Shown: positions 1 through 5,259, counted from the stretch's first letter. The stretch is DNA of 7,575 nucleotides from Thermodesulfovibrionales bacterium (GCA_022013235.1 JAKLQR010000149.1:1-7575); one strand, 5' to 3'. Numbers and translations: made by a program. The notes: a model not told the origin generated them from the sequence alone.

Positions 1-755
1 AGCCCTATCGCATAAGGATGCTTTGGGTCTGCGAGCAGGTCCCGGACGCCTGAAAGCTCCACAATCCTGCCTGCATACATAATCGCGGCCTGCTCCGCAT
101 TTTCGGCGATCACCCCGATATCATGGGTTATCAGCAGCATGGCCATTTTTCTCTGTTCCCTGAGGGTTCTGAGCAGTTCCAATATCTGAGCCTGTATCGT
201 CACGTCTAGGGCTGTTGTCGGTTCGTCGGCAATAAGGAGCGAGGGATTGCAGGCAATCGCCATTGCGATCATGACCCTCTGCCTCATGCCGCCGGACATC
301 TGATGGGGATATTCCCGTATCCTGACTTCGGGTGAGGGAATTTTTACTGCTCTGAGCAGCTCAACGGTTTGTGAGAAAGCCTCTTTGTTGGTGAGACCCA
401 TGTGTGTGGTGAGGACCTCGGCGATCTGGTAACCGATGGTGAGAACCGGATTGAGCGAGGTCATGGGTTCCTGAAAGATCATCGAAATCTCTTTTCCCCT
501 CAGCCTTCTCATCGATTCCCTGTCAAGACCGAGCAGGTTATTCCCCTGAAAAATGATTTTCCCTTCAGCGTAGGCATTATGGGGGAGGATTCCCATGACG
601 GCGTGTGCAGTGAGGCTCTTCCCGCATCCGCTCTCTCCGACAAGGCCGAAGACCTGAGCCTCTGCGATCGTGAAATCGAGGGAGGAAACAACCTTTACCG
701 GCTTGTGCGAAGACCTGAAGGATATTTCAAGGTCCCTTACCTCAAGGAGGGACAC
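1..755 (-). CDS. Dipeptide/oligopeptide ABC transporter ATP-binding protein, DppD/OppD type (partial, C-terminus beyond left edge)
   Basis: Cytoplasmic ATPase subunit that powers a peptide (or nickel/peptide-type) importer. The reverse strand reads about 251 residues. They begin MSLLEVRDLEISF and include, in order, Walker A GESGCGKS (about 35-42), Q-loop MIFQEPMTSLNP (about 84-95), signature MSGGMRQR (about 143-150), Walker B LLIADEPTTALD (about 164-175) and the H-loop LLITHD. The wording QEPMTSLNP and ADEPTTALD is typical of the OppD/DppD subfamily. The reading stops at HPYAIG, where the C-terminal oligopeptide-transporter extension begins. The start is the GTG at 755, the only start codon between the in-frame TAG of the upstream TPR gene (762-764) and the conserved LLEVRDL segment. 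The gap to that gene is 6 nt, so the two are probably co-transcribed. No permease or binding-protein gene is visible, so the substrate cannot be named. Confidence 0.93.
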   Translation of the reverse strand, partial: MSLLEVRDLEISFRSSHKPVKVVSSLDFTIAEAQVFGLVGESGCGKSLTAHAVMGILPHNAYAEGKIIFQGNNLLGLDRESMRRLRGKEISMIFQEPMTSLNPVLTIGYQIAEVLTTHMGLTNKEAFSQTVELLRAVKIPSPEVRIREYPHQMSGGMRQRVMIAMAIACNPSLLIADEPTTALDVTIQAQILELLRTLREQRKMAMLLITHDIGVIAENAEQAAIMYAGRIVELSGVRDLLADPKHPYAIG

Positions 756-761
756 CGCGGG

Positions 762-1463
762 CTATTTTACCTCTTTTTTCAGAAGCTTCAGATATGCATC
801 CGCTTCTTTCAGATTGGGGTTCTGTTCCAGGGCCTTCTCCCATTCCTCGAATGCCAGGCCCGTAAGTCCTTTCATGTAATAGCTCAGGCCGAGCTGAACC
901 CATGCAGGACCATAGTGCTTATTGAGTTCCTTTGCTTTCACGAAATACGGAATAGCTTCATCAATCAAACCCTTGTTTCTCAGCGCAATGCCAAGCTTGG
1001 TATGGACATCGGGAAGGCGGGAGAACATCCTGATGGCTTTTCTATATTCTTCTATCGCCTCATCATTCATTGCGAACTCGAGATAAATGTTGCCGACTTT
1101 ATAGTGTTCGTTGGCGATCTTCCCGGCGATGAAAGGGTCCATTGCAGTAGGCGTAGGATGGGCGATCTGTGCCGCGCGGGAAAAAACCTCCTGGCCTTTC
1201 TTGAATTCACCCATGTTGTTGAAGGTGATCGCGAGGTTCAGTGAGGCTTCCGTGTAGTTCGGATTCAGTTCGAGAGCCTTTTTGAAATATTCCGAAGCAC
1301 CCTTGAAATCACCCCTGTGATGTGCGATGATGCCAAGTTTGTTGTGCACATCGGCATAATGGGGATGAGTGCTGACGATATTTTTCAAAAGGGGTTCGGC
1401 TTCCGGGTATTTGCCGGTATCGAAAAGTTCTATCGCGCGTTCGTAGATATCTTGTGGTTCCAT
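762..1463 (-). CDS. Tetratricopeptide repeat (TPR) protein
   Basis: A 233-residue soluble protein with no signal peptide or membrane segment, made almost wholly of TPR helices. Six units can be read: IYERAIELFDTGKYPEAE, VHNKLGIIAHHRGDFKGA, ASLNLAITFNNMGEFKKG, HYKVGNIYLEFAMNDEAI, VHTKLGIALRNKGLIDEA and AWVQLGLSYYMKGLTGLA. They are split into two groups of three by a linker around TPTAMDPFIAGKIAN. TPR proteins are protein-interaction scaffolds; the partner here is unknown. The ATG at 1463 (MEPQDIYERA) is preferred. An in-frame TTG at 1502 would add 13 residues, but it falls on the -35 box of a strong promoter and has no convincing ribosome site. The gene is followed after 6 nt by the ABC ATPase, suggesting a two-gene transcript. 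Fold assignment is sure; function is not. Confidence 0.9.
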   Translation of the reverse strand: MEPQDIYERAIELFDTGKYPEAEPLLKNIVSTHPHYADVHNKLGIIAHHRGDFKGASEYFKKALELNPNYTEASLNLAITFNNMGEFKKGQEVFSRAAQIAHPTPTAMDPFIAGKIANEHYKVGNIYLEFAMNDEAIEEYRKAIRMFSRLPDVHTKLGIALRNKGLIDEAIPYFVKAKELNKHYGPAWVQLGLSYYMKGLTGLAFEEWEKALEQNPNLKEADAYLKLLKKEVK

Positions 1464-1472
1464 TAGATATGA

Positions 1473-1502
1473 AGTATAGGGAGTAAAAGAATTGTTTGTC
1501 AA
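1473..1502 (-). promoter_or_regulatory. Sigma70-type promoter for the TPR/ABC transcript, probably giving a leaderless mRNA
   Basis: Reading the minus strand, TTGACA (1502-1497) is a perfect -35 box. It is followed after 18 nt by TATACT (1478-1473), a -10 box with five of six consensus bases. The last -10 base lies only 9 nt before the ATG at 1463, so transcription should begin about 1-3 nt upstream of, or at, the start codon. No Shine-Dalgarno sequence lies between. Confidence 0.65.
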
Positions 1503-1634
1503 GGGAACGGAGAGCCCTTCATCACCGTTTTAAGAATAAAGTTTTCATCCGATCTGTGATCAGTATATCATCGTTTGCAATGAATTCTCACGCGGTTCGG
1601 GGGAGGGTGATTGTCAAACTCGTTGATATCCTGT

Positions 1635-1640
1635 AAGGTG
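1635..1640 (+). promoter_or_regulatory. Ribosome binding site fixing the start of the four-repeat protein
   Basis: AAGGTG lies 6 nt upstream of the ATG at 1647, an ideal spacing. It favours this start over an in-frame TTG at 1611, which would add a poorly matching 12-residue leader. A weak promoter candidate lies further upstream (TTTTCA at 1542-1547, 16 nt, TATATC at 1564-1569). Confidence 0.6.
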
Positions 1641-1646
1641 TATACT

Positions 1647-2030
1647 ATGAGTACGACTTATAAGTACCTTAAATTTGGCACCTTCCTGCTTCAAAAAAAG
1701 CTGATCACCGAAATGGACATCATCAGCGCGCGGTTTTTGCAAGTCAAGAATAACCGCAAGATTGGAGAAATCGCGAAAACGAAGGGCTGGCTCACCGATG
1801 ACGACATCCACCGTATTGTGATCATTCAGGAGGATGCCTATGAAAAATTCGGCGAGATCGCTGTCAGGGAGAAGCTTCTCTCTCAAGCACAAGTTGATAT
1901 GATACTGAAGGAACAGAAAGATTCTTACATCTATTTCGGGGAGGCGCTCGTAAAAATCGGGGTTATTAATGAAGCGCAGCTCATAGAGGAACTCAAGGAA
2001 TTCAACCGCCTGAAGCTTGAAGCATCATAA
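1647..2030 (+). CDS. Small protein of four 29-residue repeats resembling GspE/MshE N-terminal (MshEN-like) motifs
   Basis: A 127-residue soluble protein, the only plus-strand gene here. It consists of four tandem copies of one motif, FG-x2-hydrophobic-x5-hydrophobic-x6-hydrophobic-x5-Q. The copies begin KFGTFLLQKKLIT, KIGEIAKTKGWLT, KFGEIAVREKLLS and YFGEALVKIGVIN. The conserved Gly is at residues 11, 40, 69 and 98, exactly 29 apart. The pattern matches the RLG...GL(I/V)...L...Q motif of the N-terminal domain of type II secretion/pilus ATPases such as GspE and MshE, which in MshE binds cyclic di-GMP. Here the leading Arg is Lys or Tyr, and the second Gly survives only in copies 2 and 4, so nucleotide binding is uncertain. 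There is no ATPase domain and no secretion gene nearby. It converges on ubiE with a 15-nt gap and no obvious terminator hairpin. Role unknown. Confidence 0.82.
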   Translation: MSTTYKYLKFGTFLLQKKLITEMDIISARFLQVKNNRKIGEIAKTKGWLTDDDIHRIVIIQEDAYEKFGEIAVREKLLSQAQVDMILKEQKDSYIYFGEALVKIGVINEAQLIEELKEFNRLKLEAS

Positions 2031-2045
2031 CTTATCCAACCCCTT

Positions 2046-2783
2046 TTATTCTTTCCTCCCCCGGTGTATTGCGACTATCCCGCCTGCCAGATGTCTGTAG
2101 CCGACATCCTTCCATCCTGCCGATTCGAAAGTCCTGCAGAGTTCGCGGGGAGAGGGGAAATCTTTGATCGTCTTGCCCAGATACCGGTATGCGCCGGGAT
2201 CTGATCCGAGCAGGAGAGAGACAAAAGGCACGAACTTTAAAAGGTAGAAAGAATAAATTTTCCTGAAGAACGCATTCTCAGGCTGGCTGAACTCAAGACA
2301 GACAAAACAGCCTCCGGGCCGAGTCACACGGTAGAATTCCTGCAATGCCTTGTGCCTGTTGTTGATGTTTCTCAGGCCGAAGGTGATCGTGACCGCGTTG
2401 AATTCTTCATCACTATACGGAAGCTGTTCGGCATCTGCTTCACGGAAGGTGAGGCGGTCGTTCAGTCCTGCCTGCGTGCTTTTTTTCTCTGCAATTTCGA
2501 GAAGCCGGGGGGAGAAATCAACCCCATGCACCCGGACATTTCCCTTCCAGAACCTGCAGAGTTCGATTGCCATGTCTCCCGATCCCGTACAGACATCGAG
2601 GATATTCTCGCAACGAATTCTGCCGGTCTCCTCTGCAACTTTTTTCCGCCACCGGATATCAAGTCCGAGGCTGAGCAGATGATTGAGCCGGTCATACCGC
2701 GGAGCGATCCGGGAAAACATCCGCGACACTTTGCCCGCATGCCGTTCTTCGTGATCAACATAGTTGTCTGATTTACGCACCAT
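2046..2783 (-). CDS. ubiE: Demethylmenaquinone C-methyltransferase (UbiE/MenG)
   Basis: S-adenosylmethionine-dependent C-methyltransferase that converts demethylmenaquinol to menaquinol, the last step of menaquinone synthesis. From the ATG at 2783 it has 245 residues, normal for the family. Family hallmarks are the N-terminal block VSRMFSRIAPRYDRLNHLLS, SAM motif I ILDVCTGSGDMAIEL, the acidic VDFSPRLLEIA strand, ITFGLRNINNRHKAL, EFYRVTRPGG, LEFSQPEN and the C-terminal GGIVAIHRG. An in-frame TTG at 2807 would add eight residues (MQQNIKNN) without family support. No Shine-Dalgarno sequence precedes the ATG, and a promoter-like -10 lies only 7 nt upstream. With mqnE, mqnA and mqnC nearby the substrate should be demethylmenaquinol rather than a ubiquinone precursor. 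A 369-bp repeat element separates it from the rest of the cluster. Confidence 0.95.
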   Translation of the reverse strand: MVRKSDNYVDHEERHAGKVSRMFSRIAPRYDRLNHLLSLGLDIRWRKKVAEETGRIRCENILDVCTGSGDMAIELCRFWKGNVRVHGVDFSPRLLEIAEKKSTQAGLNDRLTFREADAEQLPYSDEEFNAVTITFGLRNINNRHKALQEFYRVTRPGGCFVCLEFSQPENAFFRKIYSFYLLKFVPFVSLLLGSDPGAYRYLGKTIKDFPSPRELCRTFESAGWKDVGYRHLAGGIVAIHRGRKE

Positions 2784-2790
2784 ATTATTT

Positions 2791-2821
2791 TTTATATTTT
2801 GTTGCAATAGATTGCTATCAA
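2791..2821 (-). promoter_or_regulatory. Possible promoter for ubiE
   Basis: On the minus strand, TTGATA (2821-2816) is followed after 19 nt by TATAAA (2796-2791), within a very AT-rich stretch. The spacing is longer than ideal. The predicted transcription start is about 0-2 nt before the ATG at 2783, so this would be another leaderless message. The boxes lie just outside the left end of the repeat element (2834). Confidence 0.4.
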
Positions 2822-2833
2822 AAATATTCGTGT

Positions 2834-2865
2834 ATAGGGATATGGCTCAATTTCCGAATCAAAAT
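2834..2865. repeat. Left terminal inverted repeat of the MITE-like element
   Basis: A 32-bp sequence starting ATAGGGATATGGCTC. It matches the reverse complement of 3171-3202 at 31 of 32 positions, and matching stops abruptly on both sides. It lies 50 nt upstream of the ubiE ATG. Confidence 0.8.
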
Positions 2866-2916
2866 AAACTCCCTCTTTCTCTGTGCAACCCTTTTTCTGA
2901 CTTTAATCAAAGAATT

Positions 2917-2937
2917 CCTCGATGCTCTGCATCGGGG
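2917..2937. repeat. Hairpin 1 of a same-orientation pair (9-bp stem, TCT loop)
   Basis: Arms CCTCGATGC and GCATCGGGG pair over 9 bp with one T-G wobble at the third pair, closed by the loop TCT. It has the same architecture as 3062-3082, but two inner base pairs differ in compensated fashion. Confidence 0.65.
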
Positions 2938-2955
2938 TTAATGTTTTCCTTATTT

Positions 2956-3052
2956 TGTCATTCCCGCTTGTCGGGAATCCTTCTGGGGTAATGCGTTATA
3001 CACAACAATACTGTAAAGCAAAAAGAAAGATTCCGGACAAGCCGGAATGACA
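2956..3052. repeat. Inverted pair of REP-like palindromes inside the MITE-like element
   Basis: Two 24-nt units face each other: 2956-2979 on the plus strand and 3029-3052 on the minus strand. Each has the foot TGTCA, a 7-bp stem, the loop CTTGT and a trailing C. The stem arms are ATTCCCG/CGGGAAT in the first and ATTCCGG/CCGGAAT in the second, a compensated change. The layout resembles REP doublets (REPINs). A similar pair occurs at 7263-7338. Confidence 0.7.
3019..3048 (-). terminator. Possible intrinsic terminator within the MITE-like element, downstream of the MTAP-like gene
   Basis: On the minus strand the REP-like stem ATTCCGG/CCGGAAT (3048-3030) is followed directly by a T-rich run read as CTTTCTTTTTG (plus-strand A-rich bases 3029-3019). 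This has the form of a rho-independent terminator for transcription arriving from the MTAP-like gene. The T-run is interrupted, so efficiency is uncertain. Confidence 0.4.
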
Positions 3053-3061
3053 TCTTTGATA

Positions 3062-3082
3062 CCTCGCAGCTCTGCTGCGGGG
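3062..3082. repeat. Hairpin 2 of a same-orientation pair (9-bp stem, TCT loop)
   Basis: Arms CCTCGCAGC and GCTGCGGGG pair over 9 bp, with the same T-G wobble and TCT loop as hairpin 1. Flanking TA/TA bases can extend the stem to 11 bp. It lies in direct, not inverted, orientation relative to 2917-2937. Confidence 0.65.
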
Positions 3083-3135
3083 TAGTTTATTGGTAGTGAA
3101 CTGTTGAAAGCCGAGACCTCCGCTTCGTCTTCGGT

Positions 3136-3161
3136 TCCCGAAAGGCAAAGCCTATTCGGGA
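3136..3161. repeat. Hairpin near the right end of the MITE-like element
   Basis: TCCCGAA pairs with TTCGGGA, continued by AGG/CCT across a single bulged A, with loop CAAAG. It is unrelated in sequence to the other hairpins in the element. Confidence 0.5.
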
Positions 3162-3170
3162 TTACCCGTG

Positions 3171-3202
3171 ATTTTGATTCGGAAATTGAGTCATATCCCT
3201 AT
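3171..3202. repeat. Right terminal inverted repeat of the MITE-like element
   Basis: A 32-bp partner of 2834-2865 on the opposite strand. It ends 17 nt from the TAG of the MTAP-like gene (3220-3222), so that gene is intact but the element sits almost on its stop codon. Confidence 0.8.
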
Positions 3203-3219
3203 TTTCGGTGTGTTCATAA

Positions 3220-4062
3220 CTACAATTGTTGCTTCAACAGGGTCTTCTTCCTCAGTTTTGCACACTGACATGCTTTTTTCTTCCCGCTCATTACCTTTTT
3301 CAGACTCTCAAGAATGATCTTCCCGACATTCAGCGCTTCCTGATAGAAAATATCCTTTAATTCGGCATGGCTCCAGTCGGGACCGATTCCCTCAGCCCTG
3401 TTGACGACGAGATATATGCCGGTGTAGCAAGCCCCGATTTCCCGCGCGAGATACACTTCGGGACAGAGCGTCTGTCCGATGACATCTGCGCCGAACGACC
3501 CGATCATTTTAACTTCGGCCCTGCTCTCGAAATGCCGTCCGTCCGTCGCCGCATACACTCCGCCATGAATTTTCCGGTCAGGGAAGAGTCCTGCGGCGGT
3601 TCGGTCAAGGATTCCGGAGAGGTACGGACAGATTGGGTCCCGCATGATGAGCAGATAGTTGTCTGAAAGGTGTACGTCTTTGCGCATTGAAAGGTCTATA
3701 TAGTCATCCGGTATGAAGAAGTCGCATAATCCGAAATCTCTTGCGACAGAGCCGACCCCGCCCTCTGCAAGGATGGTTTTGACGCCTGCCTTCTCCAGCA
3801 CCCAAAAGACCTGTCGGGATGCATCTGCACGCTTGACCCCCGCTCGCCAGCCGTGCATCTTCACGGTAAGCGCCGGTTCTCCCTGGACCGAGAAAAATGT
3901 GAACTCGGGACTGTCTCCGAAGGGTGTCGAAAGAACCTGTTGCCCCAGCACCTTTACTCCCGGCATATGCAGGTCCTCGGGAAACCGAAGCGAGAAGGTG
4001 CCGGACCCGCCGATATAAGCTATCCGGGCTTTTGGGATATGTTTCTTAACCTTTTCAGACAT
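3220..4062 (-). CDS. MTAP-family purine nucleoside phosphorylase homologue (MtnP/MTIP-like) with altered active site
   Basis: A 280-residue cytoplasmic enzyme of the methylthioadenosine phosphorylase fold; length is normal for trimeric MTAPs. Visible family blocks are IGGSGTF (17-23), STPFGD (45-50), GGVYAATDGRHFESRAE (167-183), IGQTLCPEVYLAREIGACY (195-213) and a C-terminal CQC (265-267). Compared from memory with standard MTAPs, several pocket positions differ. The RHGR..H block is MHGWRAG (69-75), TTACGS is EGGVGS (100-105), EGPRF is DGRHF (174-178), and the adenine-recognising TDYD is VNRA (220-223). Asn for Asp there suggests a 6-oxopurine substrate, as in PNP and methylthioinosine phosphorylases. 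The weakened phosphate site leaves hydrolysis possible. It follows mqnC by 117 nt, where the futalosine pathway needs a purine-removing enzyme. Ordinary MTA salvage remains the alternative. The start is the ATG at 4062; a GAGAGGG ribosome site 11 nt upstream lies in the loop of a small hairpin. Confidence 0.85.
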   Translation of the reverse strand: MSEKVKKHIPKARIAYIGGSGTFSLRFPEDLHMPGVKVLGQQVLSTPFGDSPEFTFFSVQGEPALTVKMHGWRAGVKRADASRQVFWVLEKAGVKTILAEGGVGSVARDFGLCDFFIPDDYIDLSMRKDVHLSDNYLLIMRDPICPYLSGILDRTAAGLFPDRKIHGGVYAATDGRHFESRAEVKMIGSFGADVIGQTLCPEVYLAREIGACYTGIYLVVNRAEGIGPDWSHAELKDIFYQEALNVGKIILESLKKVMSGKKKACQCAKLRKKTLLKQQL

Positions 4063-4103
4063 TACTGAATGAACCCTCTCGATTCATCAACAGTCTATGA
4101 TAT

Positions 4104-4178
4104 ACAACAGATAGAGTATTTTTGCGGATTTATCCCGATTCTTATCGGGATACCTCATCTGTTGTGTTTATCCGTAAA
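4104..4178. repeat. Nested and competing palindromes between mqnC and the MTAP-like gene
   Basis: Inner hairpin: TATCCCGAT (4131-4139) pairs perfectly with ATCGGGATA (4144-4152) over a 4-nt loop. Outer arms: ACAACAGAT (4104-4112) pairs perfectly with ATCTGTTGT (4157-4165). A third pair, TTTGCGGAT (4121-4129) with ATCCGTAAA (4170-4178), has one mismatch and crosses the outer pair, so the two are alternatives. No T-run follows, so it is not a simple terminator. It occupies most of the 117-bp spacer. Confidence 0.55.
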
Positions 4179-4179
4179 T

Positions 4180-5259
4180 TTATGAATCATATGCACTGAA
4201 AACTCTCAGTATATTGAACTCCGTATCCCTTTGTGCCGGGACCTTCCCTGCTTTTTGAATAAGATCTACCATTTCTTCGACGGTAATCCTGTGTGATATG
4301 CCGGCTGCTCTTACCACATTTTCTTCGATCATGATGCTCCCGAGATCATTTGCGCCGAATGAAAGACAGAGCTGTCCTATATCTTTTCCCTGGGTGACCC
4401 AGGAACCCTGGACATTCGAAAAATTATCGAGGAAGAGGCGGCTTATCGCAAGAGTCCGCAGATATTCAAGGGAAGACACCGGTTTTCCTCCAAGGGGCGT
4501 ATTCCCGGGCTGGAACGTCCACGGGATAAAGGACATGAACCCGCCGGTCTTGTCCTGAAGGTCACGGATTTTCTGGAGATGAAGAATCCGCTCTTCAACT
4601 GTTTCCACCGTGCCGAACATCATGGTCGCGGTTGTCTTAAGATTCAGCCTGTGGGCTTCTTCCATTACCTCCAGCCATTGTGAGGACGAGATCTTCTTCG
4701 GGCTGATCTTCTGCCTGACCCTGTCGACCAGCACCTCGGCGCCGCCGCCGGGAAGTGAGTCGAGGCCTGCATTCATAAGCTCCTGCAATGTCTCTGCGAG
4801 AGTCATCCCCGATGACTCTGCGATATATACTATCTCCGGCGGAGAGAGGCTGTGGATTCTGATATTGAATTTTTCTTTTATCCCTGAGAACATTTTCGTG
4901 TAATACTCAATGGTCAGATCAGGGTTTATCCCTCCCTGAAGCATCACCTGGGTGCCGGAGAGCTGAACAGTCTCTTCGATCTTCTTTTCGATCTCTTCCC
5001 GGCTCAACACATAGGCCTCGGGATGACCCTTCGGCCTGTAGAACGCACAGAAAGAACACTGGTTCCTGCAGATATTTGTGTAGTTGATGTTCCGGTCGAT
5101 AAGAAAGGTCACGATTTCTTCCGGATGTTTCTGCCGACGGACTGCATCTGCTGCTTCCCCGAGTTCCAGAAGACCGGCATGTGCGAAGAGAGCCGCCGCT
5201 TCGTCGAAGCTTATGCGTTTCTGCGCGGATGCTTTCCCCAGAACAGTCTTTATATTCAC
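4180..5259 (-). CDS. mqnC: Cyclic dehypoxanthinyl futalosine synthase MqnC (radical SAM)
   Basis: A 359-residue cytoplasmic radical SAM enzyme that cyclises dehypoxanthinyl futalosine to its spiro-cyclic product. The cluster-binding CxxxCxxC is NICRNQCSFCAF with Cys at 64, 68 and 71. Other family blocks are VMLQGGINPDL (105-115), LPGGGAEVL (169-177), TTATMMFGTVET, GGFMSFIPWTFQPGNT, the DNFSNVQGSWVTQG region and FGANDLGS. LQGGINP and FIPWTFQP distinguish it from MqnE in this window, which has IVSGLHP and FIPLPFHP at the same places. It starts with GTG at 5259 and shares 4 nt (GTGA) with the mqnA stop, the classic arrangement for translational coupling. An upstream GCAGG may act as ribosome site. 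Length is as expected and nothing is missing. Confidence 0.96.
   Translation of the reverse strand: MNIKTVLGKASAQKRISFDEAAALFAHAGLLELGEAADAVRRQKHPEEIVTFLIDRNINYTNICRNQCSFCAFYRPKGHPEAYVLSREEIEKKIEETVQLSGTQVMLQGGINPDLTIEYYTKMFSGIKEKFNIRIHSLSPPEIVYIAESSGMTLAETLQELMNAGLDSLPGGGAEVLVDRVRQKISPKKISSSQWLEVMEEAHRLNLKTTATMMFGTVETVEERILHLQKIRDLQDKTGGFMSFIPWTFQPGNTPLGGKPVSSLEYLRTLAISRLFLDNFSNVQGSWVTQGKDIGQLCLSFGANDLGSIMIEENVVRAAGISHRITVEEMVDLIQKAGKVPAQRDTEFNILRVFSAYDS

Larger units (their letters stand above)
2834..3202. mobile_element. MITE-like non-autonomous element with 32-bp terminal inverted repeats
   Basis: The ends 2834-2865 and 3171-3202 are inverted copies of one 32-bp sequence with one mismatch (position 2845 against 3191). 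They enclose about 305 bp with no credible gene. The outermost bases read TA-GGGATAT on the left and ATATCCC-TA on the right, compatible with insertion at a TA dinucleotide as in IS630/Tc1-mariner-type MITEs; the family assignment is inference. No longer target duplication is evident. The interior holds two related hairpins, an inverted pair of REP-like palindromes and a third hairpin near the right end. The element fills most of the 436-bp gap between the MTAP-like gene and ubiE. Confidence 0.7.

Noticed and set aside
402..1244. Open plus-strand frame of 280 codons opposite the ABC and TPR genes
   Set aside because: It is antisense to two genes with clear domain motifs, shows no family motif and has a low-complexity, unnatural composition. 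It is a shadow frame.
1464..1502. Upstream TTG start for the TPR protein
   Set aside because: The TTG is the first three bases of a perfect -35 box, and the added 13 residues are not TPR-like.
1614..1892. Minus-strand 92-codon frame opposite the four-repeat gene
   Set aside because: Antisense to a gene with exact internal repeats and a strong ribosome site; no recognisable features.
2031..2045. Bidirectional terminator between the convergent four-repeat gene and ubiE
   Set aside because: The 15-nt gap and its flanks contain no hairpin followed by a T-run on either strand.
2764..2991. Plus-strand frame of 75 codons reading through the left half of the MITE-like element
   Set aside because: It starts inside ubiE, crosses the terminal repeat, and ends in the CHSRLSGI-type peptide that results from translating the TGTCATTCC repeat. 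No ribosome site.
3220..4062. Calling this gene mqnB (futalosine hydrolase) outright
   Set aside because: MqnB belongs to the MTAN/PNP-UDP family with different motifs. The blocks here are those of the MTAP family, so only a functional replacement is proposed.
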